Source: Alteromonas australica (GTDB taxonomy: Bacteria > Pseudomonadota > Gammaproteobacteria > Enterobacterales > Alteromonadaceae). From it: a stretch of 64,000 nucleotides of DNA. Location: positions 4,092,001 through 4,156,000 of the forward strand of contig NZ_CP008849.1 in the NCBI RefSeq assembly GCF_000730385.1, read 5' to 3'. Of this stretch, positions 46,159-55,403 are shown in pieces. Numbering within the stretch: the first letter of the stretch is position 1; each line of letters starts with the position of its first letter. Under the pieces are notes generated by a model that was not told the origin of the DNA, made no database searches, and saw only the letters and a program-made list of their open reading frames with translations. The position numbers were made by a program, and so were the translations under genes.

Positions 46159-47937
46159 ATGATAAAAATGAAAAATCCCATGCTGTTGTTGCGCACACTA
46201 ATGTGTCTGTTAGTGGTACAAGTCAGTGGGCCAGCATTTGGGCAACTGTCTAACGACTTCGACGACCCTTTCGGTGATGAACCTGAATATTTGCCTGTGG
46301 ATCAGGCATTCATGTTCGACTTTAATCAAGATCAACAAGACTTAACGGTAAGTTTCACCATTGCAGAGGGTTACTATCTATACAAAAAGCAATTTAAATA
46401 TGTCGCGAAAAATGCCGAGATAGGGGAAGCCTCTTACCCTAAAGGCAACATCATTGAAGATGAATTTTATGGTGAATCTGAAGTTTTTCACCAGCAAGTA
46501 GACATTCATATTCCCCTTACCCAGGTATCGGCAGATGGGATAGTTAAAGTACGTTACCAAGGTTGCGCCGAGGCAGGTTTGTGTTACCCGCCAACGGTAA
46601 AGGTGGTGTATGTAGACGCATTGGCGAAAAGTCCCGCGCACGGGAGTACGGCAACAAGCGAGCAGTACTCTTTGGCAGATAAGCTAATCAATAAAGACAA
46701 TCTCGCCCTCACGTTACTGCTGTTTCTAGCCCTAGGTATTGGCCTTGCTTTTACACCCTGTGTATTCCCCATGTATCCCATTGTGTCGGGTATCGTTATT
46801 GGCCAAGGCAAACCCAAAGGGCTATCACACTCATTTTGGCTTACTTTTGTGTACGTTCAAGGCATGGCAATTACCTATTCTCTGTTAGGTGTCGCGGTGG
46901 CGGTTGCAGGGGCGCAATTTCAGGCTGCCTTACAACACCCCGTGGTGTTAAGCGTATTTATTGGTTTATTTGTACTATTAGCTGTTGCTCTATTTGGCGG
47001 GTTTGAGCTGCAACTGCCTGCAAAATGGCAAGAACGATTAACCCATTTAAGTAACAACCAAACCGCAGGTAGCTTTGCCGGTGTGTTTGTGATGGGTGTA
47101 CTTTCAGGGCTAATTGCCTCCCCCTGCACCACGGCGCCGCTCACTGGCATTTTGTTATTTATCGCCCAAACGGGGGATATGCTACTGGGGTTTGCCTCGC
47201 TTTATTTGCTTAGCTTAGGCATGGGTATTCCGCTTATTCTTTTTGGCATCACTGGCGGAAAGCTGTTACCGAAAGCAGGTAACTGGATGAATGTGGTAAA
47301 AGTCACCTTTGGCTTTATGATGTTGGCCGTGGCCATTGTGTTTATTGAACGGCTGTGGACAAGCCCATTATCAGATTTCATTTGGGCGGCCTGGGGCTTT
47401 GGTCTGTTTGGATATTACTGGTATATCAATCGTCACACGCCTGCCACCAAGGCAAAATTGATACGCGCCATTATCGTCGCCATGGGTATTATGGGCAGTG
47501 TGTCGGTGGCATTCCATGCGGGCATTAACGCCGAATTGTGGGGCGAGCAAAAAGCCCACCCTACGTTTCAACAGGCGAGAAATCTCGATGAACTTTACGC
47601 GAATATTGCACAAGCTAATGCCGAGGGTAAAACCGTGATGGTGGACTTGTACGCAGACTGGTGTGTAGCGTGTAAAGAGTTTGAAAAATACACCTTCCCC
47701 AGCGAAAACGTGCAAGAAGCACTTCAAAACACGGTGTGGATGCAAATGGATTTAACCGATAACACGCCAGAGCGGCAAGCGGTGTTCGACAAGTTTGACG
47801 TGTTGGGTTTGCCTACTATCTTGTTTTTTGACAATGAAGGAAACGAGCTTAAACGCGCCCGAGTCACCGGCTTCATGAAAGCAGATGCCTTTGCCGCCCA
47901 CGTTAACTCATCGGTAAATAGCGGAGCTTCTCGTTAA
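46159..47937 (+). CDS. dsbD: Thiol:disulfide interchange protein DsbD
   Basis: Moves electrons from cytoplasmic thioredoxin to periplasmic DsbC/CcmG. 592 residues: signal peptide (ending AFG), N-terminal domain with C136 and C142 (GCAEAGLCYPP), an eight-helix core with C201 (TPCVFPM) and C323 (ASPCTTAPL), and a C-terminal thioredoxin domain with C502-V-A-C505 (DWCVACKEFEKY). All three cysteine pairs are present, so it should be active. Downstream of cutA, as in E. coli. Confidence 0.96.
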   Translation: MIKMKNPMLLLRTLMCLLVVQVSGPAFGQLSNDFDDPFGDEPEYLPVDQAFMFDFNQDQQDLTVSFTIAEGYYLYKKQFKYVAKNAEIGEASYPKGNIIEDEFYGESEVFHQQVDIHIPLTQVSADGIVKVRYQGCAEAGLCYPPTVKVVYVDALAKSPAHGSTATSEQYSLADKLINKDNLALTLLLFLALGIGLAFTPCVFPMYPIVSGIVIGQGKPKGLSHSFWLTFVYVQGMAITYSLLGVAVAVAGAQFQAALQHPVVLSVFIGLFVLLAVALFGGFELQLPAKWQERLTHLSNNQTAGSFAGVFVMGVLSGLIASPCTTAPLTGILLFIAQTGDMLLGFASLYLLSLGMGIPLILFGITGGKLLPKAGNWMNVVKVTFGFMMLAVAIVFIERLWTSPLSDFIWAAWGFGLFGYYWYINRHTPATKAKLIRAIIVAMGIMGSVSVAFHAGINAELWGEQKAHPTFQQARNLDELYANIAQANAEGKTVMVDLYADWCVACKEFEKYTFPSENVQEALQNTVWMQMDLTDNTPERQAVFDKFDVLGLPTILFFDNEGNELKRARVTGFMKADAFAAHVNSSVNSGASR

Positions 47938-48295
47938 TAAACACGAGGAACCGCTAACCAACTTGTGTTTTTAGGGGCGGCGTTACCCCAACGTATAAGA
48001 TAATTTTTCGCCATGACTTGGTCTATTTTTAGCTAAGTCATGGCGCTATAACGCCCTTACTGCCTACCTTTGGCGAAATCGTCAGCGCTACTTTTCGGCT
48101 AACCTGTACTCAAAACTTTGCACCGAAAACACCTGATTAGACCAGTATTTTGCTGCGAAAACTTTCACTTTTACTATAATCGGTTGCTAATTCAATAAAC
48201 GAGCGGAATTATTGGCTTTTTTTCGTGCAACTGTCACATTTTTTTGTTGAAATGACATTTAATGTGATTTTTTAACGAAGATAGCAGCAAATTCA
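47938..48295. other. Intergenic region dsbD-aroQ with an 11-bp hairpin
   Basis: CGCCATGACTT (48009-48019) pairs perfectly with AAGTCATGGCG (48035-48045). There is no T-run after it on either strand, so it is not a standard terminator. Further on, TCACATT (48234-48240) and AATGTGA (48261-48267) form an inverted repeat close to the aroQ start. The promoter of the aroQ-accB-accC operon should lie here, but no confident -35/-10 pair was assigned. Confidence 0.45.
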
Positions 48296-48736
48296 ATGAA
48301 TATTTTGTTACTAAATGGCCCTAACCTAAATATGTTAGGACAACGTGAACCTGATAAGTACGGCTCGCAAACCTTGCAAGACATCGTGGATGATCTTCAA
48401 GCGCAAGCTGAGTCAAGTGATGTTACGCTTAGTCACTTTCAGTCGAATGCTGAGCACGAGCTTATTGACTGTATTCACAATGCAATGGGGAACATAGATG
48501 CCATTATTATTAACCCTGCTGCTTTCACGCACACCAGTGTAGCCCTTCGCGACGCACTGTTAAGTGTCAGTATTCCATTTATTGAAGTGCACCTGTCTAA
48601 CGTACACGGTCGCGAACCGTTTAGACACCACTCCTATTTTTCTGATGTTGCAGCTGGCGTCATCGTTGGCTTTGGCGCAATAGGCTATTCACTTGCGCTA
48701 ACTGCAGCAATCAATTTACCGAAATCGCAAAATTAA
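48296..48736 (+). CDS. aroQ: 3-dehydroquinate dehydratase, type II
   Basis: 146 residues; catalyses the third shikimate-pathway step. Signature blocks: [19 protein letters not shown] (with the reactive Tyr/Arg lid), [29 protein letters not shown] and [18 protein letters not shown]. It is 14 bases before accB, in the usual aroQ-accB-accC operon. Confidence 0.97.
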   Translation: MNILLLNGPNLNMLGQREPDKYGSQTLQDIVDDLQAQAESSDVTLSHFQSNAEHELIDCIHNAMGNIDAIIINPAAFTHTSVALRDALLSVSIPFIEVHLSNVHGREPFRHHSYFSDVAAGVIVGFGAIGYSLALTAAINLPKSQN

Positions 48737-48750
48737 CGCAGAGACAGAAC

Positions 48751-49212
48751 ATGGATATTAGAAAAATTAAGAAGCTAATCGAACTTGTGGAAGAATCTGG
48801 CATTGCCGAGCTAGAAATCACAGAGGGCGAAGAGTCAGTACGTATTCACCGTGGTCCCACCGGCGTTCAAGCGCCTATGAATTATAGCTTTGCGGCGCCT
48901 CAAGCGCCACAAATGGCACCGCCACCAGCGGCGCCTATTGCAGAAGCCCCTGCTGCTGTAGAACCTGCTGCGCCAGAAGGCCACGTGGTTAAGTCTCCTA
49001 TGGTAGGTACCTTCTACCGCGCCTCTTCTCCTACTGCTAAGCCGTTTGCCGAAGTTGGTCAACAAGTCAAAGTTGGCGATACCCTTTGTATCGTTGAAGC
49101 AATGAAGATGATGAACCAAATTGAAGCTGATAAAGCCGGTGTGGTGAAAGCCATTCTGGTAGAAAACCAAGATCCAGTAGAATTCGATCAACCTATGTTC
49201 ATCATTGAATAA
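48751..49212 (+). CDS. accB: Biotin carboxyl carrier protein of acetyl-CoA carboxylase
   Basis: 153 residues. N-terminal helix [17 protein letters not shown], an Ala/Pro-rich linker (about 48-75), and a C-terminal biotinyl domain with VEAMKMMNQ, where K119 is biotinylated. Carries CO2 between AccC and AccAD for malonyl-CoA synthesis. 14 bases before accC. Confidence 0.98.
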   Translation: MDIRKIKKLIELVEESGIAELEITEGEESVRIHRGPTGVQAPMNYSFAAPQAPQMAPPPAAPIAEAPAAVEPAAPEGHVVKSPMVGTFYRASSPTAKPFAEVGQQVKVGDTLCIVEAMKMMNQIEADKAGVVKAILVENQDPVEFDQPMFIIE

Positions 49213-49226
49213 GTGAGTGCTGCATC

Positions 49227-50570
49227 ATGCTAGATAAAGTACTTATTGCTAACCGCGGCGAAATTGCGCTACGTATACTTAGAGCTTGTAAAGAGCTAGG
49301 TATAAAGACAGTAGCCGTGCATTCAACCGCGGATAAAAACCTAAAACACGTGTTGCTTGCTGATGAATCTATTTGTATCGGTAAAGCATCTGCCACTGAA
49401 AGTTACCTGAACATTCCCCGTATCATTGCCGCCGCGGAAGTGACTAACTCTATTGCTATTCACCCTGGCTACGGCTTTTTAGCGGAAAACGCTGACTTTG
49501 CGGAAGCAGTAGAAAAAAGTGGCTTTATTTTCATTGGCCCCACCGCCGAAACCATCAACTTGATGGGTGACAAAGTGTCGGCCATTAGTGCAATGAAAAA
49601 AGCGGGTGTACCTTGCGTACCGGGCTCAGACGGCCCTCTTTCCGGTGATGAAGAAAAGAATAAAGCGATTGCTAAGCGCATTGGCTACCCAATTATCGTA
49701 AAAGCTGCCGGTGGCGGTGGTGGTCGCGGTATGCGCGTGGTTCGCAGCGAAGGTGAGTTGGTGAAAGCCATAGAAACCACCCAAGCGGAAGCTGGTGCAG
49801 CGTTTGGGAACGCCACGGTTTACATGGAGAAGTTCTTAGAAAACCCACGCCATGTTGAAATTCAAGTGTTGGCTGACGGTCAGGGTAATGCCATTCACCT
49901 TGGTGAGCGTGACTGCTCAATGCAGCGTCGCCACCAAAAAGTCGTTGAAGAGGCGCCAGCGCCGGGCATATCCGAGCAAATGCGAGCCAAAATTGGTGAC
50001 CGATGCCGCAGAGCTTGTATTGAAATAGGCTATCGCGGTGCAGGTACTTTCGAGTTCTTATACGAAAACGGCGAATTCTATTTCATAGAAATGAACACCC
50101 GTATTCAGGTAGAACACCCTGTCTCTGAAATGATTACCGGTGTAGACCTTATTAAAGAGCAACTTCGCATTGCCGCAGGCCAACCACTTTCAATTGACCA
50201 ATCGCAAATTCAGATTCGTGGCCATGCTATTGAATGCCGTATTAACGCGGAAGATCCTGAAACCTTTATACCAAGCCCAGGTCCCATTGATATCTTTCAC
50301 GCACCAGGCGGTTTAGGTATACGCTGGGAGTCACATATCTATTCTGGGTATGTAGTGCCACCGTATTACGACTCTATGATTGGCAAGCTTATTACCTATG
50401 GTGAAAGCCGCGATGAAGCCATTGCGCGCATGCGTCACGCCCTAGATGAACTTGTGATAGAAGGCATTAAAACCAATATTCCTTTGCAACGTTCGATTAT
50501 GGCCGATGAAAACTTCTTCGCGGGTGGAACTAACATCCATTACCTTGAGAAGAAATTAGGTATGTCATAG
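49227..50570 (+). CDS. accC: Biotin carboxylase subunit of acetyl-CoA carboxylase
   Basis: 447 residues. ATP-grasp enzyme with [20 protein letters not shown], the glycine-rich loop [14 protein letters not shown], and the biotin-carboxylase stretches [10 protein letters not shown] and [17 protein letters not shown]. Uses ATP and bicarbonate to carboxylate AccB biotin. Last gene of the operon, followed by a strong terminator. Confidence 0.98.
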   Translation: MLDKVLIANRGEIALRILRACKELGIKTVAVHSTADKNLKHVLLADESICIGKASATESYLNIPRIIAAAEVTNSIAIHPGYGFLAENADFAEAVEKSGFIFIGPTAETINLMGDKVSAISAMKKAGVPCVPGSDGPLSGDEEKNKAIAKRIGYPIIVKAAGGGGGRGMRVVRSEGELVKAIETTQAEAGAAFGNATVYMEKFLENPRHVEIQVLADGQGNAIHLGERDCSMQRRHQKVVEEAPAPGISEQMRAKIGDRCRRACIEIGYRGAGTFEFLYENGEFYFIEMNTRIQVEHPVSEMITGVDLIKEQLRIAAGQPLSIDQSQIQIRGHAIECRINAEDPETFIPSPGPIDIFHAPGGLGIRWESHIYSGYVVPPYYDSMIGKLITYGESRDEAIARMRHALDELVIEGIKTNIPLQRSIMADENFFAGGTNIHYLEKKLGMS

Positions 50571-50590
50571 TACCGTTTTTATCCCCCTTA

Positions 50591-50634
50591 GCGTCGTCTC
50601 TTAAGGATTACGAGACGGCGCTTTTTCGTTTTTT
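50591..50634 (+). terminator. Terminator of the aroQ-accB-accC operon
   Basis: GCGTCGTCTC (50591-50600) pairs with GAGACGGCGC (50612-50621, one G-T pair). It is followed by TTTTTCGTTTTTT. It lies 20 bases after accC. Confidence 0.92.
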
Positions 50635-50734
50635 CCTTCATCAAGTACCTCTCACTCCCATTTTCTGTTTTTACGATTAAAACAATCAATATTTAAGATT
50701 TTTCTTATTAAGAGCAAAACTCTATACTGATTCC

Positions 50735-50843
50735 ATTGTTAGCCCTCCCTGCTAACAGTGAAGCAATTTTGTTTCTAGTTGTGTTTACCCTCATTGGAGT
50801 CCACCTCCATTTCTTGCCGGTGTCTATCACCGGCTTTTTTTTG
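50735..50843 (+). ncRNA. Candidate small RNA with C-rich loop and intrinsic terminator
   Basis: A -10-like TATACT at 50723-50728 predicts a transcript start near 50735. Downstream, GTTAGC-CCTCCCT-GCTAAC (50738-50756) forms a hairpin whose loop is rich in CCUCCC. A second short stem TGGAG/CTCCA follows (50795-50809). A strong terminator GCCGGTG-TCTAT-CACCGGC plus eight T (50816-50842) ends it. The unit of about 108 nt has no open frame. C-rich hairpin loops of this kind pair with Shine-Dalgarno sequences in known sRNAs, so a trans-acting sRNA is plausible. It could instead be an attenuating leader of the gene at 50925. No clear -35 was found. Confidence 0.6.
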
Positions 50844-50924
50844 CCAAAATTAAAATCATTTAATAGGCTTGGGCAGTATCTAATCTATCGCGCGTAAACT
50901 TATCATCCATGGTGAAGCATAATA

Positions 50925-51893
50925 ATGACAGGTAATCATCCCAAAGCAGTAGTCATGCCCTTTGCACTTTTGTTCGTTGTCGTGAGTATTTGCGGTTGTA
51001 TGCTTTTTACGCCCGTATTAGCTAGCTCAGTCGTGTCGCAAAAACTCGATCTTCAATATCGATTTGATACGCGCTCCGACCGACCTAGTCGACATCAATA
51101 CCGTGTGCGCTATTACCCTAGCTTATCCTTTGGCGATCAACGTCATTGGTCACTCAATGGGTTCATAGTCAGCGGCGACGATTTTGCTTCTAGCCATAAT
51201 ACCCTGGGTAGTGATAACGCCGATTACCTGTATGCCCGCCGCGTTTTTGTTCGCTATCAATCTGATTATGGAAAAACAGAGATAGGCGTAATACCGACTT
51301 ACAAAGGGCGAGTTTCTTCAACGGGGTTATCTAAAGATGGGTGGATCACCGGCATCAGAAACGTGTTTCAATTACAAGACGACAGCGCCTTTGAAGTGGT
51401 TGTCGGCCAACTAAGCGACACCCAAGCAAATCGCGCGTTGTCTTTAGGGGGCGAAGAAGATTACGTAGAAATAGAGTATTCCGCCAACATGGGGAAAAAG
51501 CACAGTTATGAAGCCAGTATTGAGCGAATGACAGCGCAAAACTTTATACGGGGAGAATATCGCTACCAGATTACCCCGAGCCACACCGCCTTTTTTGAAG
51601 CGATAAAACGTCTTGACGATGCTAGCGCGAAAGTTGTGGTGGGTTTGTCAGGTTCGCTGTCACTTTATCATTATCCTCTTGAGTATTTTTCTCACTACTC
51701 TCATGTTGATGACGACTTCGGCGCCCGTGCAGAACTAACTGAAGATTTTCTTGGCACAGGACACGGTGTATCGCTGGAAGTCAGTGGAAACCTGGTCAGG
51801 CATCATCACCTTGAATGGTTTAGTCGAATCGATGTTGTAGACAGTGTCACCAGAGTAATGGCGGGAATAAAACTCTCTCTGGCTCAAAATTAA
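50925..51893 (+). CDS. Outer-membrane beta-barrel-like protein of unknown function
   Basis: 322 residues with a signal-like hydrophobic N-terminus (about 10-35, ending VLAS). The mature part is made of alternating short amphipathic strands with many aromatic and Gly/Ser residues (QYRVRYYPSLSFGDQ, YLYARRVFVRYQSDYGKTEIG) and ends in VMAGIKLSLAQN. This is the look of a porin or alginate-export-like barrel, but no specific family was recognised. It starts about 80 bases after the candidate sRNA terminator. A hairpin follows the stop. Confidence 0.72.
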   Translation: MTGNHPKAVVMPFALLFVVVSICGCMLFTPVLASSVVSQKLDLQYRFDTRSDRPSRHQYRVRYYPSLSFGDQRHWSLNGFIVSGDDFASSHNTLGSDNADYLYARRVFVRYQSDYGKTEIGVIPTYKGRVSSTGLSKDGWITGIRNVFQLQDDSAFEVVVGQLSDTQANRALSLGGEEDYVEIEYSANMGKKHSYEASIERMTAQNFIRGEYRYQITPSHTAFFEAIKRLDDASAKVVVGLSGSLSLYHYPLEYFSHYSHVDDDFGARAELTEDFLGTGHGVSLEVSGNLVRHHHLEWFSRIDVVDSVTRVMAGIKLSLAQN

Positions 51894-51918
51894 AAAAAGG
51901 CCCATCAAACGATGGGCC
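51891..51918 (-). terminator. Hairpin with T-run on the minus strand
   Basis: GGCCCATC-AAAC-GATGGGCC (51899-51918) is a perfect 8-bp stem that starts directly after the stop of the 50925 gene. The T-run follows it only when read on the minus strand; on the plus strand it is followed by AAACAG. It may still stop or protect the plus-strand transcript. No minus-strand gene upstream of it was recognised. Confidence 0.5.
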
Positions 51919-52148
51919 AAACAGCAAGAACGCGTACGCACTTTAACAGTGCATAATAGATACGCCACCTGGGCTTATTGTGTTCACCAAAGTAAATTAC
52001 GTATTTTTAACCTTCACACCTTTCATATGCCAGCGCGATTTATTAGTATTGATAGTGAGCACTATCAATAAACGCTTTGGTTTTTAATAGTGCTCACGCC
52101 GTTCATGTTTTTCCATTTGTATTGATTAAGGTAGAGAAGGTTTCTTCA

Positions 52149-52598
52149 GTGCCCCAGAGATATACACAACTAAAAGATCAACTTCCTGTTTCTAGACTCA
52201 CGCTTAACGTGCTGCTCGCCTTACGGCTGATGTATGATGATGTAAACGACGTGGTAAAGCTCGACAGTGATATAGAAGAACTCATACACTTTCCAGAAAG
52301 ACTCAGTGACAGTTACCGTGCGGAATGGGAAAGCTACGTTCGTCGCGCACTCGTTAACGAGTTTAAGCAACATGGCGACGCGTCACCCGCCACTTTCATT
52401 GCTTCAATTATGGAACGGGTAGAGGCTGTGCAAGCATCAAACCCTCGGTATGCCGCATTAATGCCTATTATCGAGCGTGCACAACAGGTTAATCACGCTG
52501 AAAATACGCACCTTTTTCCGTCACCATGGCGGCAACAAATTATGGCGCTACTGCTGCCGGTTACCGCGGTTACGCCGCCAGACAAAGATAACTCATAA
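52149..52598 (+). CDS. Hypothetical protein
   Basis: 149 residues from GTG at 52149, chosen because GAGAAGG (52134-52140) lies eight bases upstream; an earlier frame-open ATG at 52077 lacks a ribosome site. The protein is soluble and helical (LTLNVLLALRLMYDDVND, VRRALVNEFKQHGDAS). No recognised domain or motif. It converges on the DUF2805-like gene with six bases between the stops. Confidence 0.68.
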   Translation: MPQRYTQLKDQLPVSRLTLNVLLALRLMYDDVNDVVKLDSDIEELIHFPERLSDSYRAEWESYVRRALVNEFKQHGDASPATFIASIMERVEAVQASNPRYAALMPIIERAQQVNHAENTHLFPSPWRQQIMALLLPVTAVTPPDKDNS

Positions 52599-52604
52599 TT
52601 CCCA

Positions 52605-52871
52605 TTACGCTTTCTTATTAGCACTTTTTACTTTGTATTGAGAAGGGCAATACCCTCTGTCTACCCCTGCTGGACGTAAGCTGGCGTGCTTCGTTTTTCG
52701 TCCTGATACTCGTTCTCGCCAGTTCTTAAATGTCTTATGCCTGAGGTGCGCTCGCATCAACGCAATCACTTCTTTTTCGGGTATTCCATACAAAGCCTCT
52801 ATGGCTTCAAATGGCGTGCGATCTTCCCACGCCATTTCAATAATTCGAGATTTGTCTTCTTCGCTGTACAT
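52605..52871 (-). CDS. DUF2805/TIGR03643-family protein
   Basis: 88 residues with the recognisable pattern SRIIEMAWEDRTPFEAIEALYGIPEKEVIALMR and LRHKTFKNWRERVSGRKTKHA. The stretch reads like a small helix-turn-helix-type, possibly nucleic-acid-binding protein with a basic C-terminal half. The family is widespread in marine gammaproteobacteria and uncharacterised. It stands alone, about 70 bases downstream of the nuclease gene on the same strand. Confidence 0.85.
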   Translation of the reverse strand: MYSEEDKSRIIEMAWEDRTPFEAIEALYGIPEKEVIALMRAHLRHKTFKNWRERVSGRKTKHASLRPAGVDRGYCPSQYKVKSANKKA

Positions 52872-52942
52872 GGCAAAACAACATTCACAATTAGGTACTG
52901 CTTTTACGCATTTAGGAATATTTTGTTCACTACACCCAATGA

Positions 52943-55075
52943 TTAAGTACTACTTTCATCGTCTTTTTCGAACGCCAACTTGAGCAGTTCCGCGGCGGCT
53001 TTAGCGTCGCTCAACGCGCGGTGATGCCTTTCCATCTTAATATCAAAATGTTGGGTTAAATTTGCAAGGGAATAAGATGTTAAACCAGGATATGTACGTC
53101 GCATTTCGCGCACTGTGCACATTTTAGGCCGGCGATAGGTGTGCTCTAATCGAGCAAACTCTTGTTTAATGAAGCCATAATCAAAATTAACGTTGTGGGC
53201 CACAAATACAGCGTCTTCCGTGAAAGCATTGATATCTTCTGCAACATCGGCAAACACCGGGGCGGAGGCTACCATTTCATCTGAAATACCCGTTAAACGC
53301 GTTATATTGTTTGGAATTCGCCGCATTGGGTTAATTAAGGTTTGATACTGAGCAATCTCTTCACCCGCCACAAGCTTAACCATGCCAATCTCAGTTATCC
53401 TATTATAACTGTTGTTACCACCCGTGGTTTCTATGTCGACCACCACGTAAGGTTGTGCTGGATCTCTCACCCAGTTCACTGTGGTAACCGCCACTTCAAA
53501 TCCTGCCTGCTGTAAGCGTTGAATAGACACCAGCTGGTTACGCCGTAATTGGTCGCCAGGCGCTTTAATCTCTTCAAAACGTAGGGTGTTATCTAACACC
53601 ATAATATCGGGAAAGCCATCTCGTAAGTTTTCGAAATCTCGGCTCATCATACGCAATAAATTAAATATTGCGGGCAACTCTCCATGCGTTATCAGGGCGT
53701 CTAGGGGCGCGAGTAGGCCGCTTGACCACATAAATAAGCTATTCACCTTCCCGTAATGTTGGGTAGCCATTTTGTGTATATGGTGGCGTAGCTTTTGTTC
53801 GCTGTTTAGTGCAGTAAGCAACGACTCTATGCTATTTTCAAATTTTGTGTAGAAATTGTTTTGCTTAAGAGAAAGCGGGCGACGGTCAAATTCTGTAACC
53901 AGTGTGTCTTCTTCATAAAGCTGCTGCCAAAATGTTAACCCAAACAAGCTGCGCCAAAGCCGGTTTTCGGTACGCCAACCTTGCACGCCTTGTCTTGCAT
54001 AATAGGCTAAAACGCCCCGCTCTACTTGTTGGTTTTGGCTAACATCTATATCCAGAGATTTGCTTGCGTTACGCAGCATATCGGTCACCGTACTGGTGCG
54101 CTTCTTGTGATATTTTCGAGCATAGAAATCCTCGGCGAACGCTAACAGCGTGTCTGATTGCGGGTTGTCTATAATGTGCTCTAGATGCTGTTTTACTGCA
54201 TCGGTATCGCCCGCTTTGTAGGTTTCTCTAAGCCATTTTTCTTTTGCTTTATCGCTTTGTGCCAATTTAAGAATATCGAGAGCTTTTAACTTATCAAACT
54301 CCATTAATTTCATGCCCAAAGCATAAATAAATTGGTCTCGATAAAATGCAGCCGACACACTCTGTACATCAGGAAAAGGTAGCTTGGCTACTCCAAGTAA
54401 TGCCGCTTGATCGTAATAGGCCAGCTTGCTGTAGCGATCGGCGTAAAACCACGCCGCTTCTGTATCTTCTTTGCTGTCAAATCGCGCGCTATTGCCAACC
54501 GAGTCAGACCGCGTACGCATGACACCCAGATCGCGCATTGAAAACTGATTCAGCCGGCTTTTGGTATTGCCAAAGTAAACAAACAGTAAAAAGCGCAGAG
54601 CATTGTCAAACAAGCATACTAAATAATGGTCTAGTGAAAAGCGATCAGGCCACCCATGTAGCGCAATTTCTTGGCGCAACCTTTCAACTAATTTGGGTTT
54701 GGTGAGTGCCGATAACCCTTGCGTACTCCCGTAGGTAGCCATGAGTTCGATAATGGCGTCTTTCGTCAGTACGCCCGCCATATCCTGTACCGAGGCATGG
54801 GATAAATCACCGAACCACCCGCTTTCAATAAGGCTATCGATTTGCTGTTGCGGGAGTGATATTTCAGCATAATTAAATTGGCTACGATCGATGACGGCGT
54901 ACTTGCGGTTGGCAGCACGCACCACAATGCACTGTTTATCTTCATCTAAGGCGCAAAAGCGCGTAATAAAGGTATTGGCCTGCTCGGTCAATAAGTGGCC
55001 ACTCGCCCCATCAAAGAAGCGCAAAAATTCATGAAAGTGGGTTAAATAGTATCGGGGCGGTAAGTCTTTTCGCAT
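52943..55075 (-). CDS. FAN1-like VRR-NUC nuclease fused to a DnaQ-type 3'-5' exonuclease
   Basis: 710 residues, predicted DNA-repair nuclease. Residues about 1-480 are helical; the LSALTKPKLVERLRQEIA stretch looks like the SAP-type DNA-binding helix of bacterial FAN1. The VRR-NUC core at 487-542 has the PD-(D/E)xK residues D490 (GFPDIMVLD), E502 and K504 (EEIKAPGD). From 543 a DEDDh exonuclease domain follows: D547 and E549 (VVVDIETTG), D632 (HNVNFDYGF), H685 and D690 (HHRALSDAKA). Bacterial FAN1 proteins cut 5' flaps and unhook crosslinks; they are normally about 550 residues without this extra domain. Both active sites look complete. Likely cytoplasmic. Its stop is 71 bases upstream of the DUF2805-like gene. 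Confidence 0.88.
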   Translation of the reverse strand: MRKDLPPRYYLTHFHEFLRFFDGASGHLLTEQANTFITRFCALDEDKQCIVVRAANRKYAVIDRSQFNYAEISLPQQQIDSLIESGWFGDLSHASVQDMAGVLTKDAIIELMATYGSTQGLSALTKPKLVERLRQEIALHGWPDRFSLDHYLVCLFDNALRFLLFVYFGNTKSRLNQFSMRDLGVMRTRSDSVGNSARFDSKEDTEAAWFYADRYSKLAYYDQAALLGVAKLPFPDVQSVSAAFYRDQFIYALGMKLMEFDKLKALDILKLAQSDKAKEKWLRETYKAGDTDAVKQHLEHIIDNPQSDTLLAFAEDFYARKYHKKRTSTVTDMLRNASKSLDIDVSQNQQVERGVLAYYARQGVQGWRTENRLWRSLFGLTFWQQLYEEDTLVTEFDRRPLSLKQNNFYTKFENSIESLLTALNSEQKLRHHIHKMATQHYGKVNSLFMWSSGLLAPLDALITHGELPAIFNLLRMMSRDFENLRDGFPDIMVLDNTLRFEEIKAPGDQLRRNQLVSIQRLQQAGFEVAVTTVNWVRDPAQPYVVVDIETTGGNNSYNRITEIGMVKLVAGEEIAQYQTLINPMRRIPNNITRLTGISDEMVASAPVFADVAEDINAFTEDAVFVAHNVNFDYGFIKQEFARLEHTYRRPKMCTVREMRRTYPGLTSYSLANLTQHFDIKMERHHRALSDAKAAAELLKLAFEKDDESST

Positions 55076-55211
55076 TTTAAGGCACTGATCATCGAAACCA
55101 CCAACAGTGTATATTTATACAGCACACTTAATCAACCCTTTACTTCTTAGCAATCCAGAGCCGCTTTTATCGCGTAAAAGAATAACTCGGGAATTAATGG
55201 CGGTGAGAATA

Positions 55212-55403
55212 ATGAGTTTAACGCGTTCCATGGGGTTTTCATGCCCCTATTGCATGGCGCCCAATGAGGTAGAAATAGATGAGATCAACGACGTTGGTCA
55301 AGTTCAGGTATTAGATTGCCAAGTATGTTGCCAGCCTATCGAATTGAGAGTGTTCCAACAGGGTGATGACATTGATTTAGAGGCGACCTGCGAAAATGAG
55401 TGA
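55212..55403 (+). CDS. CPXCG-motif cysteine-rich zinc-ribbon protein
   Basis: 63 residues from ATG at 55212; ATG at 55197 is an alternative five codons earlier. The pattern SCPYCMAPNEVEIDE and LDCQVCCQPIELRV gives two CxxC-type metal knuckles, followed by an acidic tail. This is the short CPXCG family that probably binds zinc; function unknown. It overlaps the next gene by eight bases, so the two are coupled. Confidence 0.82.
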   Translation: MSLTRSMGFSCPYCMAPNEVEIDEINDVGQVQVLDCQVCCQPIELRVFQQGDDIDLEATCENE

